Assembly: GCA_017302635.1 (NCBI GenBank) | Contig: JAFLCX010000002.1 | Coordinates: forward strand, 806,975 to 870,974 | Length of the DNA: 64,000 nucleotides | Direction: 5' to 3' | Source of the DNA: Hyphomicrobiales bacterium | GTDB taxonomy: Bacteria; Pseudomonadota; Alphaproteobacteria; Rhizobiales; Beijerinckiaceae | In this document: piece after piece, positions 44,390 to 52,502 of the stretch | Numbering within the stretch: the first letter of the stretch is position 1 | Layout of the letters: each line of letters starts with the position of its first letter | The notes under the pieces: generated by a model | Told to the model about the DNA's origin: nothing | What the model saw: only the letters and a program-made list of their open reading frames with translations | Databases searched by the model: none | Program-made: the position numbers and the translations under genes

Positions 44390-46570
44390 ATGAGCGCGGC
44401 ACCGTCGGACAAGCTTGACCTGAAGAAAGCTCAGGAAATCGAGGAAAGCCTCGATCATGAGATCCGCTTCCGGCCCTTGCTGCCCATGGCAGCCTGGCTG
44501 GTGGCGGGAATGCTGCTCGCTCTTTCGCTTTTCCACTACTACACAGCCGGCTTTGGCCTGCTGGCCGAAGTCACGCATCGGGGCATCCATCTCGCCTTTG
44601 TCATCGGTTTGATTTTTCTGGTCTTTTCGGCGCGTCCGAAGGACAACAAGACGATGCCGGTTGCCTCCGCCTTGCGGCCTCTCGGCATCGGGCTTCTCGA
44701 TTGGGCGCTGTTTTTCGCAGCGGTGATTTCCTCGCTTTATGTGCCCTATATCTTCGAGGACCTAGCCTTCCGCGTCGGTAATCCGCTCACGATTGACTGG
44801 GTGATGGGCACGCTGGCGATCGTCGTTCTTCTGGAGGCGACGCGCCGCGCGATTGGCGCTCCGTTGCCGATCATTGCCGTGGTTCTGATCCTCTATGCGA
44901 TGTACGGCAACTATCTGCCGAGCATCTTCGCGCATCCGGGCAACAGCTGGAAATCGGTGGTCAACCACCTCTACCTCACCTCGCAGGGCATCTATGGCAT
45001 CGCGCTTGGCGTGGTGGCGACCTACGTGTTTCACTATGTGTTGTTCGGCGTGCTCGCGACCCGCATCGGCCTTGGCAAGCTCTTCATCGATCTCGCCACC
45101 GCGATGGCGGGGCGCTATTCGGGTGGCCCTGCGAAGGTCACGATTTTCGCCTCCGGCCTGTTCGGGATGATCTCCGGTTCCTCGATCGCGAATACTGTAA
45201 CGGTCGGTTCGCTCACGATCCCGATGATGATCCGCACCGGCTACCCGCGCCATTTCGCAGGTGCAGTTGAGGCAACGGCGGCGACCGGCGGGCAGATCAC
45301 GCCACCGATCATGGGCGCTGCCGCCTTCCTGATGGTGGAGTTCCTCAATCTGCCGTACCAGACCATCATTCTCGCGGCGATCGTGCCCGCTTTCATGCAT
45401 TTCTTTGGCATTTTCTGTCAGGTGCATTTCGAGGCGAAGAAGCTCGGCCTCAAGGGTGTTCCGAAAGAGGAACTGCCGAATGCCTGGGCCATTCTGAAGA
45501 AGGATTGGGCTGCGCTTGCGCCGCTCATGGTGCTGCTCGCGGTGCTTCTCTCCGGCTACACACCCTATCTCGCGGCGTTCTGGGGGATTACCGCCTGCAT
45601 GGTGGTGGGGCTGACGAACCGCAACCCGATCGTCGCCCTCGGCCTGCTGGCCGGTGTGGTGATCGGCGTCGCGACCGGCGCGATCGTTGAAGTCTATGGC
45701 CTCGCGATCCTGTTCGGATTGTGCGTGCTCGCCTGCTTGTGGTGGTTCCTGAAGGACAAGGGCACGATGGCCCGCGCCGTCGACATCACCGATGCTTTCG
45801 TGCTCGGCGCGAAATACGCGATCGGCGTGGGCGCGGCAGCGGCCTGCGTCGGCATCATCGTGGGCGTCGTGACGCTGACCGGGGTGGGCTTCAAGCTCTC
45901 CGACATCGTGGTGGGGGCGGCGCAATCGGGCGCCAATGCCGTGCTGGCCGTGATGCCGACGGGGTGGGTGACACTCGCGAATGTCACCTTGCTCTTTACC
46001 CTGATCATGACCGGCATTGTCTGTATCCTGCTCGGCTGCGGCATTCCCACGACCGCCTGCTACATCATCATGGTGACGATCGCGCAGCCTGCCTTGGGCA
46101 AACTGGGTGTCGAACCCATCGTCTCGCATTTCTTCGTCTTTTATTACGGACTTCTGGCGGATGTGACGCCGCCGGTGGCCCTCGCGGCCTATGCTGGTGC
46201 CAGCATGGCCGGGGCGGAGCCGTTCAAGACCGGCAACACCGCCTTCCGCCTTGCGATGGCGAAGGTGCTGGTGCCATTCGTCTTTGTCTTTTCGCCCTCG
46301 ATGCTGCTGGTGACGAAAGACTTCACCTGGGCGAATTTCGTCTGGACGACGGGGGGCTGCATTGTCGGCGTGGTGATGCTCGCGGCGGCCCTGACCGGCT
46401 ACATGCTCTCGCGCTTGCAGAAATGGGAGCAGGTGGTTCTCACGCTGGGCTCGATCATGGTCATCATGCCGAGCAACACTCTGAAGATTGCTGGCGTGCT
46501 GATTGCGTCACCGATCCTGTTGCGTCAGGTCTCGGCCTATCGCGGCAAGGGGCAGCCTGCCTCGCCATGA
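44390..46570 (+). CDS. TRAP transporter permease, fused small and large subunits
   Basis: A 726-residue membrane protein with about 18 segments. The N-terminal 4-helix part corresponds to DctQ and the rest to DctM, the fused arrangement typical of TAXI systems. DctM motifs are visible: GLFGMISGSSIANTVTVGSL, ATGGQITPPIMGAAAFLMVE and LGCGIPTTACYIIMV. It imports organic acids with Na+ in concert with the TAXI protein. The stop codon overlaps the start of paaX (ATGA). Confidence 0.95.
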   Translation: MSAAPSDKLDLKKAQEIEESLDHEIRFRPLLPMAAWLVAGMLLALSLFHYYTAGFGLLAEVTHRGIHLAFVIGLIFLVFSARPKDNKTMPVASALRPLGIGLLDWALFFAAVISSLYVPYIFEDLAFRVGNPLTIDWVMGTLAIVVLLEATRRAIGAPLPIIAVVLILYAMYGNYLPSIFAHPGNSWKSVVNHLYLTSQGIYGIALGVVATYVFHYVLFGVLATRIGLGKLFIDLATAMAGRYSGGPAKVTIFASGLFGMISGSSIANTVTVGSLTIPMMIRTGYPRHFAGAVEATAATGGQITPPIMGAAAFLMVEFLNLPYQTIILAAIVPAFMHFFGIFCQVHFEAKKLGLKGVPKEELPNAWAILKKDWAALAPLMVLLAVLLSGYTPYLAAFWGITACMVVGLTNRNPIVALGLLAGVVIGVATGAIVEVYGLAILFGLCVLACLWWFLKDKGTMARAVDITDAFVLGAKYAIGVGAAAACVGIIVGVVTLTGVGFKLSDIVVGAAQSGANAVLAVMPTGWVTLANVTLLFTLIMTGIVCILLGCGIPTTACYIIMVTIAQPALGKLGVEPIVSHFFVFYYGLLADVTPPVALAAYAGASMAGAEPFKTGNTAFRLAMAKVLVPFVFVFSPSMLLVTKDFTWANFVWTTGGCIVGVVMLAAALTGYMLSRLQKWEQVVLTLGSIMVIMPSNTLKIAGVLIASPILLRQVSAYRGKGQPASP

Positions 46571-47358
46571 GCGATGGGTCGGCAGCCTTCGCCGGTCTGG
46601 TGGCGGCGCATCACGCGCGCACCCCGCCGCGCACCGGCTCGCTGATCGTCACGATTTTCGGGATGGTGGCCCTGCCGGCCACCGCCCCGATCCGGCTCTC
46701 GGATTTGCAGGACTGGCTGGCCGCGCTCGAAATCGAACCGGGGCTCGTGCGTACAGCCCTGTCGCGCCTCGTGGCCGACGGCACGTTGCTGCGTGAACGG
46801 GACGGCAAGGCGGCACTCTATCGCCTGAGCGATCGGGCGCAGCGCGATTTCCGGCAGGCGGCTGACCTGATTTTCGGTCGCGAGATTCCCCGGCCAACCG
46901 GTTTCATGCATCTTGCGCTCCTTGAAGAGGGGAGCCCGAGGACCAAACTGAGAGCGGTTTTGAGCGAGGCCGGGTTCGTTCCGCTGGCTCCCAACCTGGT
47001 GGTAAGTCCGGAACATGCCGGCGTTCCAGTTTCGCTGCCGGCCGGCTGCCTGCTGCTGCGCAGCGAGGCCAATGCCGATCTCGCGGCTCGAGCGCCGTCG
47101 CTCTGGCCGCTGACGGCGCTTCAGGAAGGATATCGCGCGGTTCTTGAACATGCGAGGGCTCTGGAGGCTGAGAGTTCGACCCTCGGGCCCGGCCGGGGGT
47201 TTCTTGCCCGGATTCTCCTCGTGCACGAATTCCGGAGAATCGTGCTGCGCGATCCGTTTCTGCCCGCTGAGCTGCTGCCGAAAAACTGGCCCGGAGCGGC
47301 GGCGCGGCAGGCGCTTGATCGCGCATTGGCTGCCATCGCTAGGCAAAATATGCGCTGA
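46567..47358 (+). CDS. paaX: Phenylacetate-responsive repressor PaaX
   Basis: A 263-residue GntR-like repressor. The N-terminal winged helix (GSLIVTIFGMVALPATAPIR, LEIEPGLVRTALSRLVADG, LLRERDGKAALYRLSDR) matches PaaX, and the C-terminal PaaX domain is present (LLVHEFRRIVLRDPFLPAEL). PaaX represses paa genes until phenylacetyl-CoA binds. Its start overlaps the TRAP permease stop by four bases, so the two are translationally coupled. paaA begins 94 bp downstream of the stop. Confidence 0.93.
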   Translation: MSDGSAAFAGLVAAHHARTPPRTGSLIVTIFGMVALPATAPIRLSDLQDWLAALEIEPGLVRTALSRLVADGTLLRERDGKAALYRLSDRAQRDFRQAADLIFGREIPRPTGFMHLALLEEGSPRTKLRAVLSEAGFVPLAPNLVVSPEHAGVPVSLPAGCLLLRSEANADLAARAPSLWPLTALQEGYRAVLEHARALEAESSTLGPGRGFLARILLVHEFRRIVLRDPFLPAELLPKNWPGAAARQALDRALAAIARQNMR

Positions 47359-47392
47359 ATGTCGCCGCATCGCGTATTTGTTACGCAATTAC

Positions 47393-47420
47393 TTGACTAT
47401 CGTAAGATATGTAACATATT
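47393..47420 (+). promoter_or_regulatory. paaA promoter with overlapping palindrome
   Basis: TTGACT (47393-47398), a 16-bp spacer and CATATT (47415-47420) form a good promoter. The palindrome ATATGTAACATAT (47407-47419) covers the -10. GTTAC upstream (47380-47384) and GTAAC (47411-47415) form a wider inverted repeat. This is a likely repressor (PaaX) site. Confidence 0.6.
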
Positions 47421-47452
47421 GATGGCCATCACCATCAGGGAGGATGGCGCCC

Positions 47453-48448
47453 GTGTATGCACAGGCACTGAATGTGGCGGAACAAGCCACGCATGACGAC
47501 CCCGAGAAGCTCGCCCGTTTTCAGGCGCGGATCGATGCGGAAGAAAAGATCGAGCCGAACGACTGGATGCCGGAAGGCTATCGCCGCACTTTGGTGCGGC
47601 AGGTTTCCCAGCATGCGCATTCCGAGATTGTCGGCATGCTGCCCGAGGGCAACTGGATCACGCGGGCCCCGTCGCTGAAGCGCAAGGCGGCCTTGCTCGC
47701 CAAGGTGCAGGATGAGGGTGGGCACGGGCTTTATCTCTATTCCGCCGCCGAGACTTTGGGCGTGAGCCGCGAAGAGTTGGTGGAGCAGCTTCATTCCGGC
47801 AAGGCGAAATATTCGAGTATTTTCAATTACCCCACGCCCTCCTGGGCCGATATGGGCATGATTGGCTGGCTTGTGGATGGCGCGGCCATCATGAACCAGA
47901 TCCCGCTCTGCCGCACCTCCTTCGGGCCCTATGCCCGCGCGATGATCCGCATCTGCAAGGAGGAGAGCTTCCATCAGCGCCAGGGCTATGAGATCGTGAT
48001 GACGCTCGCGCGCGGCACACCGGCCCAGAAGAAGATGGCGCAGGAGAGCCTTAATCGCTGGTGGTGGCCCGCGCTGATGATGTTCGGCCCCTCGGATGCG
48101 GCGAGCCAGCATTCCGACCAGAACATGAAATGGAAGATCAAGCGCTTCTCGAATGATGCGCTTCGCCAGAAATTCATCGATGCAACGGTGCCGCAGGGGC
48201 ATTTCCTCGGGCTGACCTTCCCGGACCCGGATCTGAAGTTCAACGAGGCGACCGGCCATTGGGATCACGGCGAGATCGATTGGGCCGAATTCAATCGTGT
48301 CGTGAAAGGCGAGGGGCCGTGCAACCGCGAGCGCATCAAGGCGCGCATCAAGGCGCATGAGGATGGTGCCTGGGTGCGCGAGGCGGCCTTGGCCTTTGCG
48401 GCCAAGCGGGCGGCGCGCAAGGCAGCCGCAAAAATCGCAGCGGAGTGA
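47453..48448 (+). CDS. paaA: Phenylacetyl-CoA epoxidase, catalytic subunit PaaA
   Basis: About 331 residues. PaaA is the diiron oxygenase subunit that epoxidises phenylacetyl-CoA. Carboxylate/His ligands are in the EGGH of [17 protein letters not shown] and the EESFH of [35 protein letters not shown] is family-typical. An ATG at 47444 directly abuts AGGGAGG, which leaves no spacing, so GTG 47453 (9 bases from it) is the better start. It is the first gene of paaABCDE. Confidence 0.95.
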   Translation: MYAQALNVAEQATHDDPEKLARFQARIDAEEKIEPNDWMPEGYRRTLVRQVSQHAHSEIVGMLPEGNWITRAPSLKRKAALLAKVQDEGGHGLYLYSAAETLGVSREELVEQLHSGKAKYSSIFNYPTPSWADMGMIGWLVDGAAIMNQIPLCRTSFGPYARAMIRICKEESFHQRQGYEIVMTLARGTPAQKKMAQESLNRWWWPALMMFGPSDAASQHSDQNMKWKIKRFSNDALRQKFIDATVPQGHFLGLTFPDPDLKFNEATGHWDHGEIDWAEFNRVVKGEGPCNRERIKARIKAHEDGAWVREAALAFAAKRAARKAAAKIAAE

Positions 48449-48453
48449 AGCCG

Positions 48454-48741
48454 ATGACCGAGAAAAACATGCCGCTCTGGGAAGTTTTCATCCGCTCGCG
48501 AACGGGCCTGAGCCACCGCCATGCGGGGTCGCTCCATGCGCCCGACGCCGAAATGGCGCTTCAGAACGCGCGCGATGTCTATACGCGCCGGGGCGAGGGG
48601 CTCTCGATCTGGGTCGTGCCCTCAAGCGCGATCACGGCTTCCGATCCGGCCGACAAGGACACGCTTTTCGAGCCCACGGCCTCGAAGGTCTATCGTCACC
48701 CCACCTTCTACGAGGTGCCGGAAGAAGTGGGGCATATGTGA
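48454..48741 (+). CDS. paaB: Phenylacetyl-CoA epoxidase subunit PaaB
   Basis: A 95-residue protein with the PaaB fold: PLWEVFIRSRTGLSHRHAGS, ALQNARDVYTRRGEGLSIWV and ending with YEVPEEVGHM. It bridges the PaaA-PaaC subcomplex and is needed for epoxidase activity. GGAG lies before ATG 48454. The stop overlaps the start of paaC (TGATG). Confidence 0.95.
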   Translation: MTEKNMPLWEVFIRSRTGLSHRHAGSLHAPDAEMALQNARDVYTRRGEGLSIWVVPSSAITASDPADKDTLFEPTASKVYRHPTFYEVPEEVGHM

Positions 48742-49493
48742 TGGAAGCTCCGCTCTTTACTTACACGCTCCGCCTCGCGGATAACGCGCTCGTGCTCGGG
48801 CATCGCCTCAGCGAATGGTGCGGCCACGGGCCGATGCTGGAGGAAGATCTCGCTCTCGCCAACATGGCGCTCGATTGCATCGGGCAGGCAAGGAATTTCT
48901 ACACCTATGCCGGCGAAATGGAGGGGAAAGGGCGCTCGGAAGACGATCTCGCCTATTTGCGCGATTGCGCGGATTTCACGAATATCCTGCTGGTCGAGCG
49001 CCCGCGCGGCGATTTTGCCTTCACGATTCTGCGACAGTTCCTCTACTCCGCCTTCATGCACCCGTTTTTCGAGCAGCTTTCGGCCTCGAAGGACGAGCGC
49101 CTCGCGGCCATTGCCGCGAAGGCTGAAAAGGAGATGGCCTATCATCTCCGGCACTCTGCGGAATGGGTGATCCGGCTCGGCGATGGCACGGAGGGTAGCG
49201 CCGCACGCCTTTCGGAAGCTCTGGCCGATCTCTGGCCCTTCACCGGCGAGATGTTCGAGGTCGACGCTGCCGAGCGCGCGCTGATCGAGGCTGGCGTTGC
49301 GGTCGATCCCGCCAGCATCCGTCCGCTCTGGCTTGAGACGGTTGATCGTGTTTTTGCCGATGCCCTGATCACCCGGCCGAAGGATGTCTGGATGCAGAGT
49401 GGCGGCCGCCGCGGCGAGCATTCCGAGCACCTGGGGCATTTGCTGGCCGATTTGCAGTTCATGCAGCGCGCCTATCCCGGCTCGGTGTGGTGA
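48741..49493 (+). CDS. paaC: Phenylacetyl-CoA epoxidase structural subunit PaaC
   Basis: A 250-residue helical ferritin-like protein that pairs with PaaA but does not hold the active diiron centre. Family blocks: DNALVLGHRLSEWCGHGPML, ALDCIGQARNFYTYAG and EKEMAYHLRHSAEWVIRLGD. Translationally coupled to paaB. Confidence 0.95.
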   Translation: MEAPLFTYTLRLADNALVLGHRLSEWCGHGPMLEEDLALANMALDCIGQARNFYTYAGEMEGKGRSEDDLAYLRDCADFTNILLVERPRGDFAFTILRQFLYSAFMHPFFEQLSASKDERLAAIAAKAEKEMAYHLRHSAEWVIRLGDGTEGSAARLSEALADLWPFTGEMFEVDAAERALIEAGVAVDPASIRPLWLETVDRVFADALITRPKDVWMQSGGRRGEHSEHLGHLLADLQFMQRAYPGSVW

Positions 49494-49496
49494 AAC

Positions 49497-50012
49497 ATGG
49501 GCGCGGTGATCGAGCTTTCGACCCATGGCGACGCGCGGATTGCCAGAGCCCGGGAGGCCGCGGCTCGTGTCTGTGATCCGGAAGTTCCTGTGCTCACGAT
49601 CGACGATCTGGGCGTGCTCCGCGATGTGCGGCGCGACGGCGAGACGATCGAAGTCGTGATCACGCCGACTTATTCCGGCTGCCCGGCGATGGACATGATC
49701 GCGCTCGAGGTGGATCTCGCGCTCGAAAAGGCCGGTTTCGTCCATCGCAAGGTGACGCTCTCGCTCTCGCCGGCCTGGACAACCGACTGGATGAGCGAAG
49801 CGGGCAAGGCGAAGCTCAAAGCCTATGGCATCGCGCCGCCGCAGGGCCGAGCGAAAGGGCGGGGCGCTTTGTTTGGTGTCGAAGAAATCCCTTGTCCGCA
49901 TTGCGGCTCGCTCGACACGCGGCGCGTGTCGGAATTCGGCTCAACTGCCTGCAAGGCCCTGTGGCGCTGCGAAAGCTGCCGCGAGCCATTCGATTATTTC
50001 AAGTGCATCTAA
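49497..50012 (+). CDS. paaD: Phenylacetyl-CoA epoxidase maturation protein PaaD
   Basis: A 171-residue protein. The N-terminal DUF59/MIP18-like domain (VCDPEVPVLTIDDLGVLRDV, PTYSGCPAMDMIAL) is linked to Fe-S or metal assembly, and the C-terminal zinc-type cluster is CPHCGS and CESCREPFDYFKC. PaaD is required for epoxidase function, probably through cofactor maturation. It is 3 bp after paaC. Confidence 0.95.
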   Translation: MGAVIELSTHGDARIARAREAAARVCDPEVPVLTIDDLGVLRDVRRDGETIEVVITPTYSGCPAMDMIALEVDLALEKAGFVHRKVTLSLSPAWTTDWMSEAGKAKLKAYGIAPPQGRAKGRGALFGVEEIPCPHCGSLDTRRVSEFGSTACKALWRCESCREPFDYFKCI

Positions 50013-50022
50013 GGATCGAGGC

Positions 50023-51102
50023 ATGTCCGCTCCCCGTTTCCACGCTCTTCCCATCCGCGATATCCGGCGCGAGACGCCGGATGCGGTGTCGATCGCGTTT
50101 GCGGTGCCCGATGCCCTGAGCGAGGCCTATCGCTTCGAGCAGGGGCAGTACCTGACCCTGCGCGCCGAGGTGGATGGCGAGGATCTCCGCCGCTCCTACT
50201 CGATCTGCGCGGGCGAAGACGATGGCGAATTGCGCGTGGCGATCAAGGAGGTCGCCGGCGGCGCTTTCTCGACCTTCGCGAACAGGGCTCTCGAGCCGGG
50301 TGCTGTGCTCGATGTCATGACCCCGATGGGGCGTTTTGGCGCTGCGACGCGTGCGACAAAGGGTGGGCACGCGGTTTTCTTCGCCTGCGGATCGGGCATC
50401 ACGCCTATCCTGTCGATTATCCGCACGCGTCTGGCGCGCGACCCGGATGCGCAGCTCACCCTGTTTTATGGCAACCGGAATTCCGCCTCGATCCTGTTCC
50501 GCGAAGCTCTGGACGACCTGAAAGACCGCCATCTCGGGCGGCTCTCGGTGCATCATATCCTCAGCCGCGAGGCACAGGATATCGACCTTCTCAATGGCCG
50601 TATGACGCCCGGGAAAATCGGGCTTCTGGTGAAGACCCTCGGTGGTGTGGAAGCCATTGATGATATCTATCTGTGCGGGCCGGAGGAGATGACCGCGGCT
50701 GCCCGTGCGGTGCTTGAAGAGATGGGGGCGGAGCCTTCGCGCATCCACGTCGAACTCTTCACGACCGGCACGGCTCCGCCGCGTGCGGGGGGGCGCAAGC
50801 CCGTCGCCGAGGCCGAGGATCGGGGCCTTCCCCTGAGCCTCACGCATGATGGCCAGAGCCATCAGATCTTGCTTCATCCGGGCGAGACCGTGCTGGAAGC
50901 TGCCGAGCGTGCCGGGCTCGATGTGCCCTATTCCTGCCGGGGCGGCATGTGCTGCACCTGCCGCGCCAAGGTGACGGAAGGCACGGCCAGCATGGATGTG
51001 AATTTCAGCCTGGAGCCCTGGGAGGTCGAGGCCGGTTATGTGCTCACCTGCCAGTGCCGCCCGACCGGTGGTAGGCTGGCAGTCGATTACGATCAGGTCT
51101 GA
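50023..51102 (+). CDS. paaE: Phenylacetyl-CoA epoxidase reductase PaaE
   Basis: A 359-residue flavo-iron-sulfur reductase that delivers electrons from NADPH to PaaA. Ferredoxin-reductase parts: FAD-binding RRSYSIC, NAD(P)-binding FFACGSGITPILSIIR, and the C-terminal plant-type 2Fe-2S domain with CRGGMCCTC plus a later CQC. The last gene of the operon, ten bp after paaD. Confidence 0.95.
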   Translation: MSAPRFHALPIRDIRRETPDAVSIAFAVPDALSEAYRFEQGQYLTLRAEVDGEDLRRSYSICAGEDDGELRVAIKEVAGGAFSTFANRALEPGAVLDVMTPMGRFGAATRATKGGHAVFFACGSGITPILSIIRTRLARDPDAQLTLFYGNRNSASILFREALDDLKDRHLGRLSVHHILSREAQDIDLLNGRMTPGKIGLLVKTLGGVEAIDDIYLCGPEEMTAAARAVLEEMGAEPSRIHVELFTTGTAPPRAGGRKPVAEAEDRGLPLSLTHDGQSHQILLHPGETVLEAAERAGLDVPYSCRGGMCCTCRAKVTEGTASMDVNFSLEPWEVEAGYVLTCQCRPTGGRLAVDYDQV

Positions 51103-51189
51103 AGCACCAGAATATCAGTAGCTTGCGACGGAATTGCGAGAGTTCGATTCCGCCTCTTCACATTCTGATTCCGGTGGCTCAACCGTCTT

Positions 51190-51269
51190 GGCCCGACTTG
51201 TTCCGGCCATGCACGACTTTCTGATTGCCAATTCCAGTCGTGGATGCCCGGGCCGAGCCCGGGCATGAC
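51190..51269. repeat. Dispersed intergenic palindromic repeat, copy 2
   Basis: Between the converging paaE and thiolase genes: GGCCCGACTTGTTCCGGCC, CACGACTTTC, and GATGCCCGGGCCGAGCCCGG followed by GCATGAC. It is the same two-palindrome layout as at 17932-18027, and could act as a bidirectional terminator here. Confidence 0.75.
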
Positions 51270-51277
51270 GCGCCGCC

Positions 51278-52480
51278 TCACACGCGCTCCAGCCCCAGCG
51301 CAATGCCCTGACCGACACCGATGCACATGGTCGCGAGCGCGCGTCCGCCGCCCCGATCCTTCATCTCGATCGCAGCCGTGAGGGCGAGGCGCGCACCGGA
51401 CATGCCGAGCGGGTGACCGAGCGCGATCGCGCCCCCATTCGGGTTGATATGCTCGGCATCATCCGGCAAGCCGAGCAGACGCAAGCTCGCCAGTCCCTGC
51501 GCCGCGAAGGCTTCGTTGAGTTCGATCACGTCGAAATCGCTGGGTTTGATCCCGAGCCGCGCGCACAGTTTCTGCGTCGCTGGCGCCGGACCGATGCCCA
51601 TGATGCGCGGCGGAACGCCCGCAGTCGCGAGCCCGCTGATGCGCGCGAGCGGGGTGAGGCCGAAGCGCTTCACCGCCGCCTCGCTCGCCACCAACACGGC
51701 AGCCGCACCATCGTTCACGCCCGATGCATTGCCGGCGGTGACTGATCCGCCCTTGCGGAAAGGTGTTCCAAGACTGCCAAGTTTCTCAAGCGTGGTTTCG
51801 CGCGGATGCTCGTCGCGTTCAACAATCACCGGATCGCCCTTTTTCTGCGCGATGCTCACCGCCGTGATTTCACGCGCGAGGCGACCGTTCTTCTGCGCGG
51901 CTGAAGCGCGTGTCTGCGAGCGCAACGCAAAGCGATCCTGATCCTCGCGCGAGATCTGAAAATCCTCGGCGACGTTTTCAGCCGTTTCCGGCATGGAATC
52001 GATGCCGTATTGCGCTTTCATCAACGGATTGACGAAGCGCCAGCCGATGGTGGTGTCGAACACCTCGGCCGAGCGCTGGAAGGCCTCCTGCGCTTTGCCC
52101 ATCACCAGCGGGGCGCGCGTCATGCTCTCCACACCGCCGGCGAGAACAAGTTCCGCCTCTCCCGCCTTGATCGCGCGCGCAGCCATGCCGATTGCGTCGA
52201 GCCCTGATCCACAGAGGCGATTGACGGTCGTGCCGGGGATTTCGACGGGCAAACCGGCCAAGAGCCCAGCCATGCGGGCGACATTGCGGTTGTCTTCGCC
52301 CGCCTGATTGGCCGAACCGAGGATGATTTCATCGATCGCGCCGGCCATCTCGGCCGGGAAACGGCTCATCAGGGTGCGGATCACGAGGGCAGCCATGTCA
52401 TCGGCCCGCACGCTGGCAAGTGCGCCACCATAACGGCCGATCGGCGTGCGGGTTCCATCAACGAGGTAAGCGTCTCTCAT
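51278..52480 (-). CDS. paaJ: 3-oxoadipyl-CoA/3-oxo-5,6-dehydrosuberyl-CoA thiolase
   Basis: A 400-residue thiolase. The catalytic Cys90 is in TVNRLCGSGLDAIGMA; the other active-site His and Cys are in GGAIALGHPLGMSG and MCIGVGQG. The sequence matches the 3-oxoadipyl-CoA thiolase (PaaJ/PcaF) group. It cleaves 3-oxoadipyl-CoA to acetyl-CoA and succinyl-CoA, and in the phenylacetate pathway also 3-oxo-5,6-dehydrosuberyl-CoA. It is the last gene of the leftward operon, 22 bp after the fused hydratase/dehydrogenase gene. Confidence 0.9.
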   Translation of the reverse strand: MRDAYLVDGTRTPIGRYGGALASVRADDMAALVIRTLMSRFPAEMAGAIDEIILGSANQAGEDNRNVARMAGLLAGLPVEIPGTTVNRLCGSGLDAIGMAARAIKAGEAELVLAGGVESMTRAPLVMGKAQEAFQRSAEVFDTTIGWRFVNPLMKAQYGIDSMPETAENVAEDFQISREDQDRFALRSQTRASAAQKNGRLAREITAVSIAQKKGDPVIVERDEHPRETTLEKLGSLGTPFRKGGSVTAGNASGVNDGAAAVLVASEAAVKRFGLTPLARISGLATAGVPPRIMGIGPAPATQKLCARLGIKPSDFDVIELNEAFAAQGLASLRLLGLPDDAEHINPNGGAIALGHPLGMSGARLALTAAIEMKDRGGGRALATMCIGVGQGIALGLERV

Positions 52481-52502
52481 GGTGATATCCTCGGAAGGTC
52501 AA

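Noticed and set aside
47444..47452. ATG start for paaA
   Set aside because: It touches the Shine-Dalgarno site directly; GTG nine bases later has workable spacing.
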